The notes under the pieces are model-generated. The model saw only the letters and a list, made by a program, of their open reading frames with translations, did no database searches and had not been told where the DNA came from. From the NCBI GenBank assembly GCA_946902875.1, contig OX336355.1, forward strand, positions 15,905,347 through 15,969,346: a stretch of DNA of 64,000 nucleotides. The letters are read 5' to 3'. Each line of letters opens with the position of its first letter. Within the stretch, counting starts at the first letter, position 1. A program made the translations under genes and the position numbers. This stretch comes from Nematopogon swammerdamellus. Lineage: Eukaryota; Arthropoda; Insecta; Lepidoptera; Adelidae. Positions 41,968-53,141 of this stretch are shown one piece after another.

Positions 41968-42585
41968 TCAGGCTTTATCCCGACAATCGGGGTAAGCAGA
42001 GTAATCGGTGTTATGCTGCAAGAACTCTTCTAAATTACTGCGCAACACCGACCACCACGTTTAGCAAATTATTCGGACAAGATAACTTATCAAGGACCGT
42101 TGAAGGCTGACCGTGGTTCGGATTCCACGTTAAACTGTAGGTCCCTTCCCTTCTTACCTTACTAGGTGGTAGGGTTTATCCCGGCCGGGTTGGTACCACC
42201 GCACAGAACGAAACGTCGGTCGAAACGGCTATGTAAATAGTTCGTGTTTTCCGTCCAGTTTAGTGTAGCCGACATGAAATGAAGGAAGCACTGACATGGC
42301 ACCTAGTTCACCCTGTGTTATGGGCTGACATCACGGATGGTGTAGGTGACGTAGCCAACCGTGTCAGGTTCAATAAAAAAAAAAAAAAAATCAAGCAGCA
42401 AGAAAGGGACTAAAACCCACCTGCTGCATGAGTCGGTGGAAGCACCGTGCCAAGGTGAGAGGTGACTAGCCTGTCGCCCTTTACCACGGTACTTTGTCCT
42501 TATCTCTTAGCCGCCTTTTACAACATGCACGGAGAGATGCAGTGGGGTTATTCTTTTTAACTACCGGCCCCACACGTTCCTCAGG
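41968..42585 (-). mobile_element. SINE-G split by a SINE-5S insertion
   Basis: The 3' part (41968-42094) ends ..ACTTATCAAG; the 5' part (42391-42585) resumes TCAAGCAGCAAG. Between them is an A-tailed SINE-5S. Confidence 0.85.
42095..42390 (+). mobile_element. SINE-5S, 5'-truncated, nested in SINE-G
   Basis: Starts GACCGTTGAAGGCTGACC downstream of the 5S-like part, has GGTTCGGATTCCACGT, the central domain, GTGTTATGGGCTGACATCAC and about 16 A. ATCAAG is present on both sides, compatible with a short TSD. Confidence 0.85.
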
Positions 42586-42684
42586 TTATTTAAGTGTTAA
42601 TATATCTCATACAAATTGTAATTCATATGTATGCATGTATATTTTTTATTTAACTAATAGGCACTTATATGTAGTACATAATAG

Positions 42685-42876
42685 TATCCCAAAAGCTTCT
42701 TGAAGAGGCTTGGGCCTCTGCTGGTGGACGCAACTGGCGTCCCGCAATTAAGGGCCTACTTCATTCAAAGAGTAAGCCTTGCCATCCAGCAGGGTATAAT
42801 GCGCGGGGCGGATCTTGGCGTGTCGCCGCCGCAGCGGTTCGTCGGTGTTCTCCCTCGCACCCGCACCGTACTTGTA
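42685..42876 (+). pseudogene. Second fragment of the LVPW/WD retroelement domain
   Basis: In the frame that reads KSFLKRLG, LLVDATGVPQLRAYFIQRVS, LAIQQG it aligns with the C-terminal part of 22686-23150 (DLGRRLIEVSGEAR, YLSQRISPAI). It ends at a stop at 42874-42876. The N-terminal half is absent. Confidence 0.45.
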
Positions 42877-43121
42877 TAGTTTATTCGCGTGGCGGGCGAC
42901 GACACGCCGAGATCCGTCCCGGGCACTATAATGCAGCAAGTGTTCTAGGAACATTTGAAAACGCCCCTCTATTTTAAAGTTTGTTAGGTAGGTTTTTAAT
43001 TCTTTAGTTTAGTATTACTTTTTATATTTTATGAAAATAAATTGTCTAAAGACGTATATTAAAATTATGTTCATCATATAAATACTTTTAGTCTACCATG
43101 GATATTATTATTATTGATATT

Positions 43122-43757
43122 TTGACTTACCATGGTTGGAATTCGCGGTCACTTTGTCCATCTTCAGGGCGAGTGCCTGGGAATCATTGGTCAACTCAGC
43201 CCACAGCCCACTCAGCCCGCGGGCTTAAATGACCACTATGAAATATATATTTTTTTTTTCATAGTCAACTCAGCCCGCGGGCCCAGTTCACCACTTTGAA
43301 ACTCTAATACATTATTATTAAGTGAATGAAAGATTATATTATTAAAAAAAAAAAATCCTGGCTGCGGTCGGGCCCGCGGTCTGTGCCGCGGTTGACAGAA
43401 TACTCCTTGTCAAACGCGAGCTGCTGCGAAAATTATTGTAGTTGCAGTTGTGGGTAGGCACCAATTCGGCTTGGGCTGCATTCCGCACCTCCGCCGAGGA
43501 GCAGAATGTAGTGACGGTGTCATCCTGCTGCTGCTGGTGCACACTGCCAGACCTGCCGCTCTTCAGGGGGTGAGCACGGGATTCCATACCGGAGACAGCC
43601 TGTAGGAGTCTTCTCTTGAAGTTTGGCCACTGAAAAAGGACTCTTTCCACGCATCATCCGTGAGTCCATCAAGATATCGAAGCATGGAGAGTGCACGCGC
43701 CAATCCGAAACTTCGTCGGCCAAAGTGACCGCGAATTCCAACCATCGTAAGCCAAAT
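43122..43757. other. Region between ~35-bp inverted repeats with coding-like scraps
   Basis: CATGGTTGGAATTCGCGGTC plus ACTTTG at 43133-43158 is repeated inverted at 43727-43748. Between them are ACTCAGCCCGCGGGC duplicates (43214-43226, 43265-43279) and GC-rich frames. The minus strand at the left copy reads LKMDKVTANSNH then a GTAAGT donor-like site. I cannot name a protein. Confidence 0.35.
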
Positions 43758-44067
43758 CACAGATTACTTAATAGTTACTTCGTAACAGACAAATCACTCC
43801 ATAGAAAAAGTTCCATACCTTCGGCTTTAATAGCCTACTGCTTTACGTCGCCAATCACTGCGTGCGAAAATGTACCTAAACGATCGAGTGTAAAGTGGTT
43901 ATTGCTTTGCAGCTGCGCGCAGTTGCGTGGGCGAGCGTGTAGGTATGCTTTGCGCGGCTGACGGATTTTGAAAGGACTTTGACGGACACTGAATTAGATC
44001 GCCGGCGGTCCACCGGGCGGTAGGTAGTTAACGCGCGCAAGTAAGTACATAGAGTGCGTGAGGCCTG
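43758..44067 (-). mobile_element. MITE-7 copy 3, 7-bp TSD
   Basis: GCCAAAT at 43751-43757 and 44068-44074 (ATTTGGC in element orientation). Begins CACAGATTACTTAATAGTTA and ends GCGTGAGGCCTG on the plus strand. Confidence 0.85.
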
Positions 44068-44084
44068 GCCAAATACCCATAATA

Positions 44085-44225
44085 CCTATGTTCATCATAT
44101 TTTATTTTATATTCCCACACTCAAGTCTTTTGCTACTAGTACCTACTTTTATTTAACAACATACGATGCTCAAACATACAAAGGTTGACCTGGAAGAAAT
44201 TTCAGTAAGGCCGCTTTGTGAGGTG
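44085..44225 (+). repeat. Interspersed repeat D fragment
   Basis: CACACTCAAGTCTTTTGCTA, ACATACAAAGGTTGACC and GTAAGGCCGCTTTGTGAGGT; the CTAT tail is absent. Confidence 0.6.
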
Positions 44226-44239
44226 CAAATCCCATACAT

Positions 44240-44440
44240 ACATACATAGTGTCTGTATTGCCCGATTCCCAGTGGGGTAGGCAGAGACAACGGATCTCCA
44301 GGTGCCACCATCCTGACACCACCTCTGCCGCCTCTTCCACTCTCATAATGTTCTTCATACATGCTCGTCGGTTACGGGCACTACGCAGTTGACCCTTTTT
44401 GAGCACATGCCCGATCTGGTCCAGGTACGTGCGTCTATCC
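44240..44440 (-). pseudogene. RTE-like LINE 3' end
   Basis: Starts with the (ATAC)n tail (44234-44246), then CCCAGTGGGGTAGGCAGAGA, GCCTCTTCCACTCTCATAAT and GATCTGGTCCAGGTACGTGC. Minus frame: RACMKNIMRVEEAAEV, LEIRCLCLPH. Confidence 0.75.
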
Positions 44441-45229
44441 ATCTATCGAGATAACGCATCATGCAATAACAGTCGCATAGGAGAAACCAGACATAATGCT
44501 GCTGCGGTCATTAAAACTCGATTCAAAAATAAAATTTTCACATCATCACACCTTGTTTACAAAAAGATTAACATTTTTATATACACAGTTTCAACTCGCG
44601 CTCCAAGTTATAATGGTTGTTAGATATATTATTTTATTCACCAAAATAAAATGCAGGCCGATGCACTAAGGCGCGTTAAAATGTCTTCAACTTATTTGTA
44701 CAGTCTCTGAAATTCAGTTTAACCCTCATTCTTGTGTTCGCCGCATTACGTTCGACTGTCGACCTTAATGTTTAAGACATAAGATTGAAAATGCTTCGTA
44801 CGTGCGGAGGTCGGTGGGTAGCTTTCAGCAAAGATATTAGATTGACGTGGAGTCGTAAAGGAAAGCTTTTGACATTTATTAGTTTTACGCATCTCGTATG
44901 ATTCAACAAGATCGTATATAGCGGTTCCGGTTGCATTATGAATTTATCTTTATTGCCTATAGTAATAAGTCTAATTTTGGATTGGCTAACAGCAATCGGG
45001 AAAGCGAGTAAAAGGGTCCGGGGCGTTTCGTAAGAGCGTTATAAAACCACAATTTTAGTGGCGAATGCGCGTCTTTTCAATATTCTTAACTCCTTTTAAT
45101 TCCAAATGGAAATACTGACATAAATAAAGCCTCGGTAGCTCGCTCGGTGCTATGGATCGACGTCCCATTGTGAACTCCGTTACTTTCGTTCAGGTAAACG
45201 ATATTCTTTACGAAGAACCTAAAGTAACT
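44441..45229. other. No gene seen
   Basis: Unique-looking AT-rich DNA. Confidence 0.35.
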
Positions 45230-45845
45230 AACGGCGACGATGAAGGCGGAGCTGCGTATAGCTAAACCATATACTTTCTCAAAGAAAGTATTAGCGAGCA
45301 GGAAGGTTGAGCTACTTTAAAGTAAACAGTAAACCTTCTCGAAGAAAGTAAGTAACTAAGGGTGAGGTCGAAGGCCGAGCTTCGTTCGTGTAAACGATAA
45401 TTTATATTCTGTAATCATTCTCATCATAATTATATTTTATAGTCAATCATGAAGGTAGAAGAAGGTTTATCATCTTCCAGAATACAGCTCGGCCTTCGAC
45501 CTCGCCCTTAGTTACTTACATTCATCGAGAAAGAATATCGTTACCTGAACGCAACTCGGCCTTCAGTCTCTCCCTAAGTTACTTACTTTCTTAAGAAGGT
45601 TTATCTTCTTCCTGAACTCAGCTCGGCCTTAGGCCTCGCTATTAGTTACTTACTATCTTATATACGGTTTATTGTCTTCCAGATTGCACCTCGGCCTTTG
45701 GCCTCGCCTTTAGTTACTTACTTTCTTCGAGAAGGTTTATCGTTTACTTGAACCCAGCTCGGCCTTCAGCCTCGCCCTTAATTACTTACTTTCTTCTTTT
45801 GAAATACGAATTTCACGCGAGCGAGGCCGCGGGCAACAGCTAGTC
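45230..45845 (+). mobile_element. Second 68-bp-unit array ending in a Helitron-like 3' end
   Basis: CTCGGCCTTCG-type units lie at about 45485, 45553, 45623, 45693 and 45761 in plus orientation, with inverse units at 45290-45400. The right end TTTGAAATACGAATTTCACG, GCGAGGCCGCGGGCAACAGC, TAG matches 3283-3329. Confidence 0.75.
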
Positions 45846-46479
45846 TACACTAATATTATAAAGAGGTCAAGTTTGTAAGTTTTTAAGGTTGTAAGTTTGG
45901 ATGTAGGAGGTAATCTCCGAAAATACTCATCTGATTTTAAAAATTCTTTGATTGACATTTAGAATGGACGTTCCGGATGGACATTCGCCATCAAAGCTAG
46001 TTAATGAATATAATAGTTTTGCATAGACATAATCAATTCTAACAGCTGGAATTATGCTCTATCTACTGGACGGTGGTGTGATTCACCTCCCGAGCCGGTT
46101 CATCGAACGAAAAATGGGCGGGTGTGCATTTTCGCGATGAAGATTATTTTTGTAGGCGGCAACATCTCGTTCGGAAAATACGATAATGAACTGCGTTATA
46201 TACAGTTTTCGTTGACGTATCCGCTCTCCGCTCTCATTCGAATTTGGAATTGTTTGATTCGACTTCCCGCAATCCCTATGTCCATAATATGATTGGCATA
46301 TTTAACACTTATAAATGGATGGAAGTGTGCCTCTTGCCGTCGTAAAATAAATTTCATTCAGCGTTAAGCTTACCTCTTATACAGCAGAAAATTATAAATT
46401 ACTATTTTCATCATCTAAATGTCAATCTTAACTATTCCTACATATTTTTTATATTAATATTTTTTATATCATGTCCTGT
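45846..46479. other. No gene; start of another Helitron-like element
   Basis: CTACACTAATATTATAAAGA (45843-45862) resembles a common lepidopteran Helitron-type 5' region. No coding frame. Confidence 0.4.
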
Positions 46480-46675
46480 TTATTATTTTTTATTATTATT
46501 TTATCTTCAATTCTCGCGCTCAACTCTTTTGTTACTAGCTACTTAAATTCAATTTTATTAGGTAATCGAATCTCAACCAGACAAAGGTTGACTGTAAGAA
46601 ATCTCTGTAAGGGATAAGTCCGCCTTTGTACCTTATGTAAATGTTCAATGTGCTTATTTTCTATCTATCTATCTT
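46480..46675 (+). repeat. Interspersed repeat D, best copy
   Basis: CAATTCTCGCGCTCAACTCT, AAAGGTTGACTGTAAGAAAT, GGGATAAGTCCGCCTTTGTA and (CTAT)n. Confidence 0.7.
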
Positions 46676-47029
46676 AACTAATGAGACCGACAAAACAAAT
46701 TTTCCTCAAATCAACTGAAATGCTCTGTGCTCACATATGATGGCAGTATTTCGATGGCTTATTTCAAACTAAGACAAATTTTACAGAAGTGTTCTCTAAA
46801 GATTTTGTTATATTTGAGGTTGCACAAAATATAAATGAAAAAGTCTGTAACTATAGTTAAATGTTTGATTTGTCAAGTCATTATTTATGATTAGTTAAAG
46901 TTTAGTAATATTTACTAACAGATTTTTTATATAATGACAAAAACAACTGAATAGGACTAACAATATTATCCATTTATTTACACGTTTCTTTTTATATAAA
47001 TTTTACATTTTTACAAAATTAAAACTTAA
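46676..47029. other. No gene seen
   Basis: AT-rich. Confidence 0.35.
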
Positions 47030-47205
47030 AATTGATACAAAAACCATCGGAGCTTCCACCACCGGCGGCGCGGCGGAGGGGCGAGCCCAGGCTACTGATG
47101 ATGGTTGGGTCCCAAAGAGAGAAACCTCCGGACGATGATGCGTGTAGTGTCGAGCAGGGCTGCCTTCTGGATCTGGCCCTTGACCCAACCACTCAGCGAG
47201 AGCCT
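47030..47205 (-). pseudogene. C-terminal end of an unclassified LINE
   Basis: The minus frame reads SLSGWVKGQIQKAALLDTT then RIIVRRFLSLGPNHHQ and a stop, followed by GC-rich 3' UTR and AT-rich tail. The basic ending resembles LINE ORF2 C-termini seen in moths. No other part is in the window. Confidence 0.4.
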
Positions 47206-47519
47206 CTTATTATAATATCATTAGTGCTAACTAACAGCTTGAAGTTGATGCTGCGTGCATTTCAATTTATTTTCCTTCTGTTTTTTTTATCCTTTAGGTG
47301 TATTTATGTAATACATACACCATCCTATGTATGTACATAATAAAAATCTTATCTCAAGAATGTGTTTTGAAAGAAAGTTGTGACAAGTTCGAGTGCAGAC
47401 AATAAAATATTTGTACAGACATTGAAAAATATTGTTTAAAAAAAATTTATTAAGTGCTATTATCTTATCTTATATATTTATTAAAATATATTACGTATAA
47501 CTGCACATTCATTAGTACA

Positions 47520-47632
47520 GTCTCGGGTCCTTCAAGAGAGACGTGAATGGGCACCTGTCAGGCCGGCATGGCATTCGCAACCCCCGCATGAGACCGAATG
47601 CTCGGAGCCATGTGTCGCGCTTACTATAAAGA
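47520..47632 (+). pseudogene. LINE-A 3' end, truncated
   Basis: AGTCTCGGGTCCTTCAAGAG, GGGCACCTGTCAGGCCGGCA, TGGCATTCGCAACCCCCGCA and GCCATGTGTCGCGCTTACTA match the end of the LINE-A coding strand. Confidence 0.8.
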
Positions 47633-47869
47633 AAATTGTTCACAAACTCAAAAAAAAATTCTGAAATAATTTAGTTTTGATACAATATGTGAATTTTAAT
47701 CCGGAATTTGAATGAGGATAAAACCTGTGGAAATGCGCGCGTTGTATGTATGAATTTAAATTAATAGCACACATAGTAAATTATAAAAATTTACTTATAC
47801 ATAACATAACATACAACTATTTAAAATAACTCACAGTGCACTTCCTTACCTTTAATAAAATCCAACGTC

Positions 47870-48034
47870 TGTTTGTCTGTCCGCTTATAACTCGAGAATC
47901 ACTGAACCGATTTTAATAAAAACAAATTCTACGGATAGCTTGATTCTTCCCATCAACTATAGGCTACTTACAATGACGCTAAATGGCTTATGAGGTTAGC
48001 AGAGAAGTCAAATATGAGAGCGGGAACAGCTAGT
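47870..48034 (+). mobile_element. Small Helitron-like element
   Basis: GTCTGTTTGTCTGTCCGCTT, ACTCGAGAATCACTGAACCG up to GAGCGGGAACAGCTAG, then T. The CTAG terminus and preceding GC block resemble Helitron ends. Confidence 0.4.
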
Positions 48035-48131
48035 AACGAATGTTTAAAAAAAAAGTGCACTTATAACATTTGTGCACTTAGCCATCGATTTGTTGTTTCG
48101 AAATTAATATTCACCTTTATAACATGCTTCA

Positions 48132-48314
48132 ATGGATGCTTCCACGGCTCGAGTATTCTTAGAATCATTAAAATATATGCAGTTTCGAGATAATGACGCA
48201 GAATGGAGAGGTCGAGAGAACGTTATTGAACGAGGGAATTCGCGAGTGCTCGCCACTTCGCAAGTAGATAACCCCTTAGAGGTGCGGAATGCCTTTGATT
48301 TATACTTAGCTTAA
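48132..48314 (+). CDS. 60-codon unrecognised ORF
   Basis: Begins MDASTARVFLESLKYMQFRD and ends NPLEVRNAFDLYLA followed by a stop. The composition (charged, few low-complexity residues) is more protein-like than its neighbours. The ending loosely recalls the C-terminus of PIF/Harbinger-type transposases (VR..F..Y near the end after an EWR motif), but no DDE residues are present in this length. It could be the last piece of a decayed transposase or a chance frame. No promoter or partner frame is evident. Confidence 0.3.
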   Translation: MDASTARVFLESLKYMQFRDNDAEWRGRENVIERGNSRVLATSQVDNPLEVRNAFDLYLA

Positions 48315-48451
48315 GTCGAAATTAGAAAACGAATGGCACTGCTTGGATGAATCGTAATTATTGTCGTATTTGTAGGCGTTGAGTCAAGCTGCAAATAAAG
48401 TTTGCAATGTTTAAAACAAATTTTTTTAACAATATAAATGCTTTTATTTTT

Positions 48452-48822
48452 TATTTTTATCGAAACTGACACGGTTGGCTACATCACCTACAACATTCGT
48501 GATGTCAGCCCATAACACCGGGTGAACTAGGTGCCATGTCAGTGCTTCGCTTCATTTCATGTCGGCTACGCTGAACTGAAAGGGAAACACTAACTATTTA
48601 CATAGCCGTTTCGACCGACGACGTTTCATTCAGTGCTGTGGTATCAACGCGGGCGGGATAAACCCCTAGTCAGCTAAGAAGGGAAGGGACCTACAGTTTT
48701 ACGTGGAATCCGAACCTCGGTCAGCCTCGAAAGGTCGAGCGGTCACCCATCCAAGTACTGACCGCGCTCAGCGTTGCTTAACAACAGTCGACCGACCGCA
48801 CCACTGAGCTACCGAAGCTGAC
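48452..48822 (-). mobile_element. SINE-5S, full length
   Basis: On the minus strand: AGCTTCGGTAGCTCAGTGGT (A box), GTTAAGCAACGCTGAGCG and CGGTCAGTACTTGGATGGGT, GACCGC (5S-like, 48738-48782), GGTTCGGATTCCACGT (B-box-like), central domain AAAACTGTAGGTCCCTTCCC, GTGTTATGGGCTGACATCAC and tail TTTCGATAAAAATAAAAAA. Confidence 0.88.
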
Positions 48823-49049
48823 ATGTATGTACTTATGCAGATTTTTTCTAAGAATAGAACTAATAAAACGGAAAATCTGCAATGACATCGCGCATCGTCG
48901 TGAATTGTCGTCGATTCTATATTCGCTTATAACTCGAAAGCTACTCATTCAATTCGCTGACGTTCTCTGACATATTTAAGGATTGTATAGGTTTTTCCCA
49001 CAAAGCTAAGCAAGCACGGTTTAAAATTTTCCCTTTTATTTTGTTTCAG
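48823..49049 (+). other. Intron-like DNA ending in a splice acceptor
   Basis: Ends TTTTCCCTTTTATTTTGTTTCAG at 49049, a polypyrimidine tract plus CAG. Confidence 0.5.
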
Positions 49050-49108
49050 ATACAACCATGGATCCAGATAAAACAATTTAGACGCGAGACGGAATCATCC
49101 ACCGGAGA

Positions 49109-49232
49109 ATGTGGCATCTCAAGTTGCCCGCCATATTCGTGCGATGGCGCCAAACGTCAGTTTTGACAGCTGTCATATTTTTATTGGCCGCGGGAGTTGG
49201 ATGCAATAATGCCGTGATCGACGTTGTTTTGG
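49109..49232 (+). CDS. Candidate first coding exon with signal peptide
   Basis: The probable exon spans 49050-49232: acceptor TTTGTTTCAG before it and donor GTGAGT after it. A short upstream ORF (49058-49081, eight codons with the stop) precedes the main ATG at 49109. The reading frame gives MWHLKLPAIFVRWRQTSVL, then TAVIFLLAAGVGCNNAVIDV and VL, with one base of the next codon (phase 1). The basic start, hydrophobic core (about residues 17-31) and small residues before CNN fit a secretory signal peptide. This suggests the N-terminus of a secreted or membrane protein. I cannot name the gene and found no further exon in the window; the next may lie across a long intron. Confidence 0.55.
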
Positions 49233-50115
49233 GTGAGTCCATATTAGTTTTGGTAATATTTTTGTATATTTAATTATTAATTGATAAACGAAAATGTTAT
49301 CTGCGACTAAGCAAAACCCCAGACATCCTCAAAACATATGTCTTGCATTAGATGAAAGAAAGATCTATCTACTAGGTTGCTATAAATGTATGCACATGTT
49401 TGGGCTTTGAGAGATCTATTCACCATCTAGACACCATTTCTGCCAATGAAATGATAGCAAATTTAAACACATTTCTCATTCCTCTTTCGTGGGACAAAGG
49501 AATCCTAACCCCGAATATATTTTTTTTTTCTCGAAGTGTTTAAGGTTTTGGCTTTAGGTTTACTTTGAATATCCTAAATCTAAATACAAACCCAAATTAT
49601 TTATTGCATAATATTGGGACCTAGTTGTTCAAGTTTAACGTTATCTAATGGTTTTTCCCTGTCACACAAACGTAGGGACCAACGGTGATTTAAAATGTGA
49701 TCTTAAACGAGTAAATTATGTCAAAATTTATTGCAACTACAATAACATTGCAATCCCTTTAAAAAACAGTGCTTAGGTACAATCCTTGTATTCAATTCAA
49801 ATACTTAGAGACAATATATTAGCCAAAACACCGTGATGATTACGGAATTTCAATTCCCAAGAACTTGTACGGAATTTTAAAAAGACCCAAATAAGCTCCT
49901 GTATCACTTAATCTTTATTTAACCTTTATAAGTAAGCATATAAAGACCGTTTTGCAACGACAACTGTTTAATATTACTGATAGCTGCTGAAATGAATATC
50001 TATTATTTGGCAAACGGATACGGCTACCGGTCTTTCTTAAATTCGACGGTATTGTTTTCTACAATACGGTTCTACTCGGGAATACTAAATACGTGGGTGT
50101 GTTTTGTGGAAATAA
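49233..50115 (+). other. Intron-like AT-rich DNA
   Basis: Follows the GTGAGT donor. No repeat family or coding frame recognised. Confidence 0.4.
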
Positions 50116-50117
50116 AT

Positions 50118-50912
50118 GGTACGAAAATAAAATTTGAACCAACTATTTGTTTGTCAATTTTATTACACAAACTACAACTTGACAACCTGTGTTCAAGTTG
50201 AATATTCAATGATGATTTTCGATCCTTGATCAAAAACTACAACTTAAAATATATGTTCAAGTTGAATATTCAATGATGATTTTCGATCCTTGATCTAAAA
50301 CTACAACTTAAAATATATGTTCAAGTTGAATATTCAATGATGATTTTCGATCCTTGATCTAAAACTACAACTTAAAATATATGTTCAAGTTGAATATTCA
50401 ATGATGATGGATGATTCCGCCGAGTACATTAATAGCAAAAAATTACTAAAAAAAACTGTGAAATAAAAAACTATTTAACAAAATATAAAAACCGCCTTCA
50501 AAAATGTATGAAATAAAAAAAAATCGAACCCTAGAGTTGAAGGCGGTGCTAAAGCAAACAAAAATCACCTACCGCCTTCAACTCTAGGGTTAGATTTTTT
50601 TTTATTTCATACATTTTTGAAGGCGGTTTTTATATTCTCTTAAATAGTTTTTTTTAATACTACATCTTGAAATCTATGTTCAAGTTGAATATTCAATGAT
50701 GATTATCGATGCTGTATCCAAAACTACAACTTGAAAACCTGTGTTCAAGTTGAATATTCAATGATGATTTTCGATGCTGTATCTAAAACTACAACTTGAA
50801 AACCTGCGAAAAAAATTCAATCATTTAATGTTCTACTGGAACACGTTTCCACGTTGTAGTGTATGCAATTAAATTGACAAACAATAGTTGGTTAATATTT
50901 TATTTTCTATTA
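50118..50912. mobile_element. Element with inverted ends and internal 64-bp tandem repeats
   Basis: AACCAACTATTTGTTTGTCAAT (about 50136-50157) is mirrored at about 50872-50893. Inside, CAAGTTGAATATTCAATGAT recurs at 50194, 50258, 50322, 50386 and, after an insertion, at 50681 and 50746 (64-65 bp period). Confidence 0.75.
50405..50657. mobile_element. Fold-back MITE inserted in the 64-bp repeat array
   Basis: Same family as 28481-28915: GATTCCGCCGAGTACATTAA, AACCCTAGAGTTGAAGGCGG and its inverted copy CCGCCTTCAACTCTAGGGTT. Confidence 0.75.
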
Positions 50913-51459
50913 CATTTTTAATCTATTCAATTTTTTTTTTATTTATAAATTTCTTTTTGTCAACATTATTGGTAATAAGCCCCTGTCTTCTGTTACCACT
51001 AAAATTTGGTTACTACTCCGAACATTCTTAACGTCTGGATGAAATGTCTCACACCACACCACTGACAGGCAGACGGACAGACGTTGCGTTCACTGCTGGA
51101 CATACGCCTCTTCAATATTTCTCCAAACTACCCTACGACTCCGGCTAAAATACGGAACCCTAAAATACAGCTTCTGAAATAATTCTTTGCAAAAGAGCCT
51201 AGAATCCTACGCCCCATTTACTGCCGTCAAATGCACGAGAGCGCGAAGATGCGTTTGATATTCGAACGCGCCTTTGAAGCCCGCCATCTTGCATTATGTT
51301 TATAATGTTCTGTCGTAGATTTCCCGGGTGTAACGGTACATGTCATAACTGTGTCTGTTTAGAAATTCATAACATTCGTTGCTGTTTTTCTATTATTCTT
51401 TCAGGGCATTTAAAACTGATTTACCTTGTATTTTTACTCGACTGCCCGAAGCAATAAGG
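50913..51459. other. No gene seen
   Basis: CACTGCTGGACATACGCCTC near 51090 is a short scrap of a common dispersed repeat. Confidence 0.35.
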
Positions 51460-51461
51460 AG

Positions 51462-51598
51462 GGCGTGAATAGGCACCTGTCAGGTCAGGGCGGTATGGCA
51501 TTCGCAACCCTCGCATACGACCGAATGTCCATATGGGCGTCGTTAGACACCTTATGGGTTGGCTCGGCGAAAGAGGTATAGCGCCTTCAATAAAAAAC
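51462..51598 (+). pseudogene. LINE-A 3' end, truncated
   Basis: GGGCGTGAATAGGCACCTGT, CAGGTCAGGGCGGTATGGCA, TTCGCAACCC, GTCCATATGGGCGTCGTTAG and ACACCTTATGGGT. Confidence 0.75.
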
Positions 51599-52325
51599 AT
51601 ATTGGTAGGTACTTTTTTTTTCTACTTTATGAAATAGGGCTTTAGCCGACTGTCGACTATGTCAGCCCCATCGTAACTGCTAAACAATCTCTAGCCTCTG
51701 AGGGCTAGAGATGCTTGGAAAAATGTAGTGAGTATTTTGCATTTTTCCGTGAGGGGATCACCTAACGCCCTGTGGATAGCAAAAAATAAATTTAACCTAT
51801 CCGTTGGTAGGTACTTACTTACAATGATTGATTACTAACATGTTATCTCAAAAATTTTCATATTGATAATAATTCTTTTAATGTTAGCAAAATATTTCCT
51901 TCCTTCCTTCTTGACATTTCAACAACTAAGTCACAGAATTAAATACATAATACTGACTTAGTATTTACTTAACAATAATTAGTATTTAAATCACTTTTAG
52001 ACATTGAGCCATTGAGACATAGTTACTAGGTAAATGGAATCCTAACAACGCTAATAACCGAAATAAAATGACTGCTGACATATAACAGATGCGGCCCTTT
52101 TAGAATTAATGTAATTGCCCCCTGCTTCCTCTAAGCTAATTAGGGGCAAATGAAAGAGGTTCAACTTTTATTCAATCAATTTAAACTGTGACGCAATAAG
52201 TGCTTCCGCTCGTCGCACTTGTTGTATTAACCATGACCTTACCTTCATTCAAGCCTGTGTTCTCTTTTTGGGTAGAAAGGGTCACATCGGTTCTAGACAT
52301 ATAGATGGATGAGACAAGGAGAAGC
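51599..52325. other. No gene seen
   Basis: AT-rich, unique-looking. Confidence 0.35.
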
Positions 52326-52327
52326 AA

Positions 52328-52563
52328 CAGTCAGCGCGTACGTTCGTGGCCTCCGGCAGGAATGAGAGAATGGAATGTATAGTGTTGTGAATCAATCTCT
52401 GAAAGTAACGACATTTACGAAACCTCTTTTTTATTTATGACATTAAATTATCTAACTAATAAGGTTTTATTGCGTGGTTTAAGTAGGAAGACAAAACAGG
52501 GATAATATTTTAAAGATCTATCGGCCTCCGCCCGCAGAGGCCACGAACGTGCGCGCTAACAGT
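52328..52563. mobile_element. MITE candidate with inverted ends
   Basis: AACAGTCAGCGCGTACGTTC, GTGGCCTCCGGCAGG at 52327-52361 is mirrored by CGCCCGCAGAGGCCACGAAC, GTGCGCGCTAACAGT at 52529-52563. Confidence 0.65.
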
Positions 52564-53140
52564 AGATGGGCCGAGATGTGTCGCCAATGAGATGGTGAAG
52601 ACGGTTTCGCCATAATTCCTACCTATCAATTTACGGTCATTGATTGACGACGGTAACTCTCGCGGTAACTTCGACGTCAAAATTGACGATGTCTGTCACT
52701 ATACAACAGATGAACGAATGTAAGTAATGTAAATAGAGGCAGAGTGGTCAGATTCGTACACATAGTAAAAACAGATTGAAGTAGGTGAGAGAGTTTGAGG
52801 GTAGATGTGTGTCGAGACTTGTTAGGTAAAATATTAACCACCTTTAGAGTACAGCCATCAATGGCCAGTTTAGCTGGTAATTATTATTATCTATCTGTCT
52901 GTCTAAAACACGTTACACCTACTGTGAAAAATCTGAAAAGAATGAATTGTAATGTTTTAGAAATTAATAAAAACCTTTTTACTTTAAATATGCCCATACC
53001 TTTATGCCGTAAATAATAATCTCACCAAAAACATAAATGTGAAAAAAGCCAAGTTCGCAACAAACAAAAAAAACTTGCAAGATAAGCACTCGGATAACGA
53101 CTTCGCTAATAGAACTTCGCTAATAGACTTCGGAATAGTC
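52564..53140. other. No gene supported
   Basis: A 73-codon frame from 52795 shows no domain. Confidence 0.35.
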
Positions 53141-53141
53141 A

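Noticed and set aside
43342..43650. Gag-like 102-codon reverse ORF
   Set aside because: No zinc knuckle or capsid motif, and overlapping frames are equally open.
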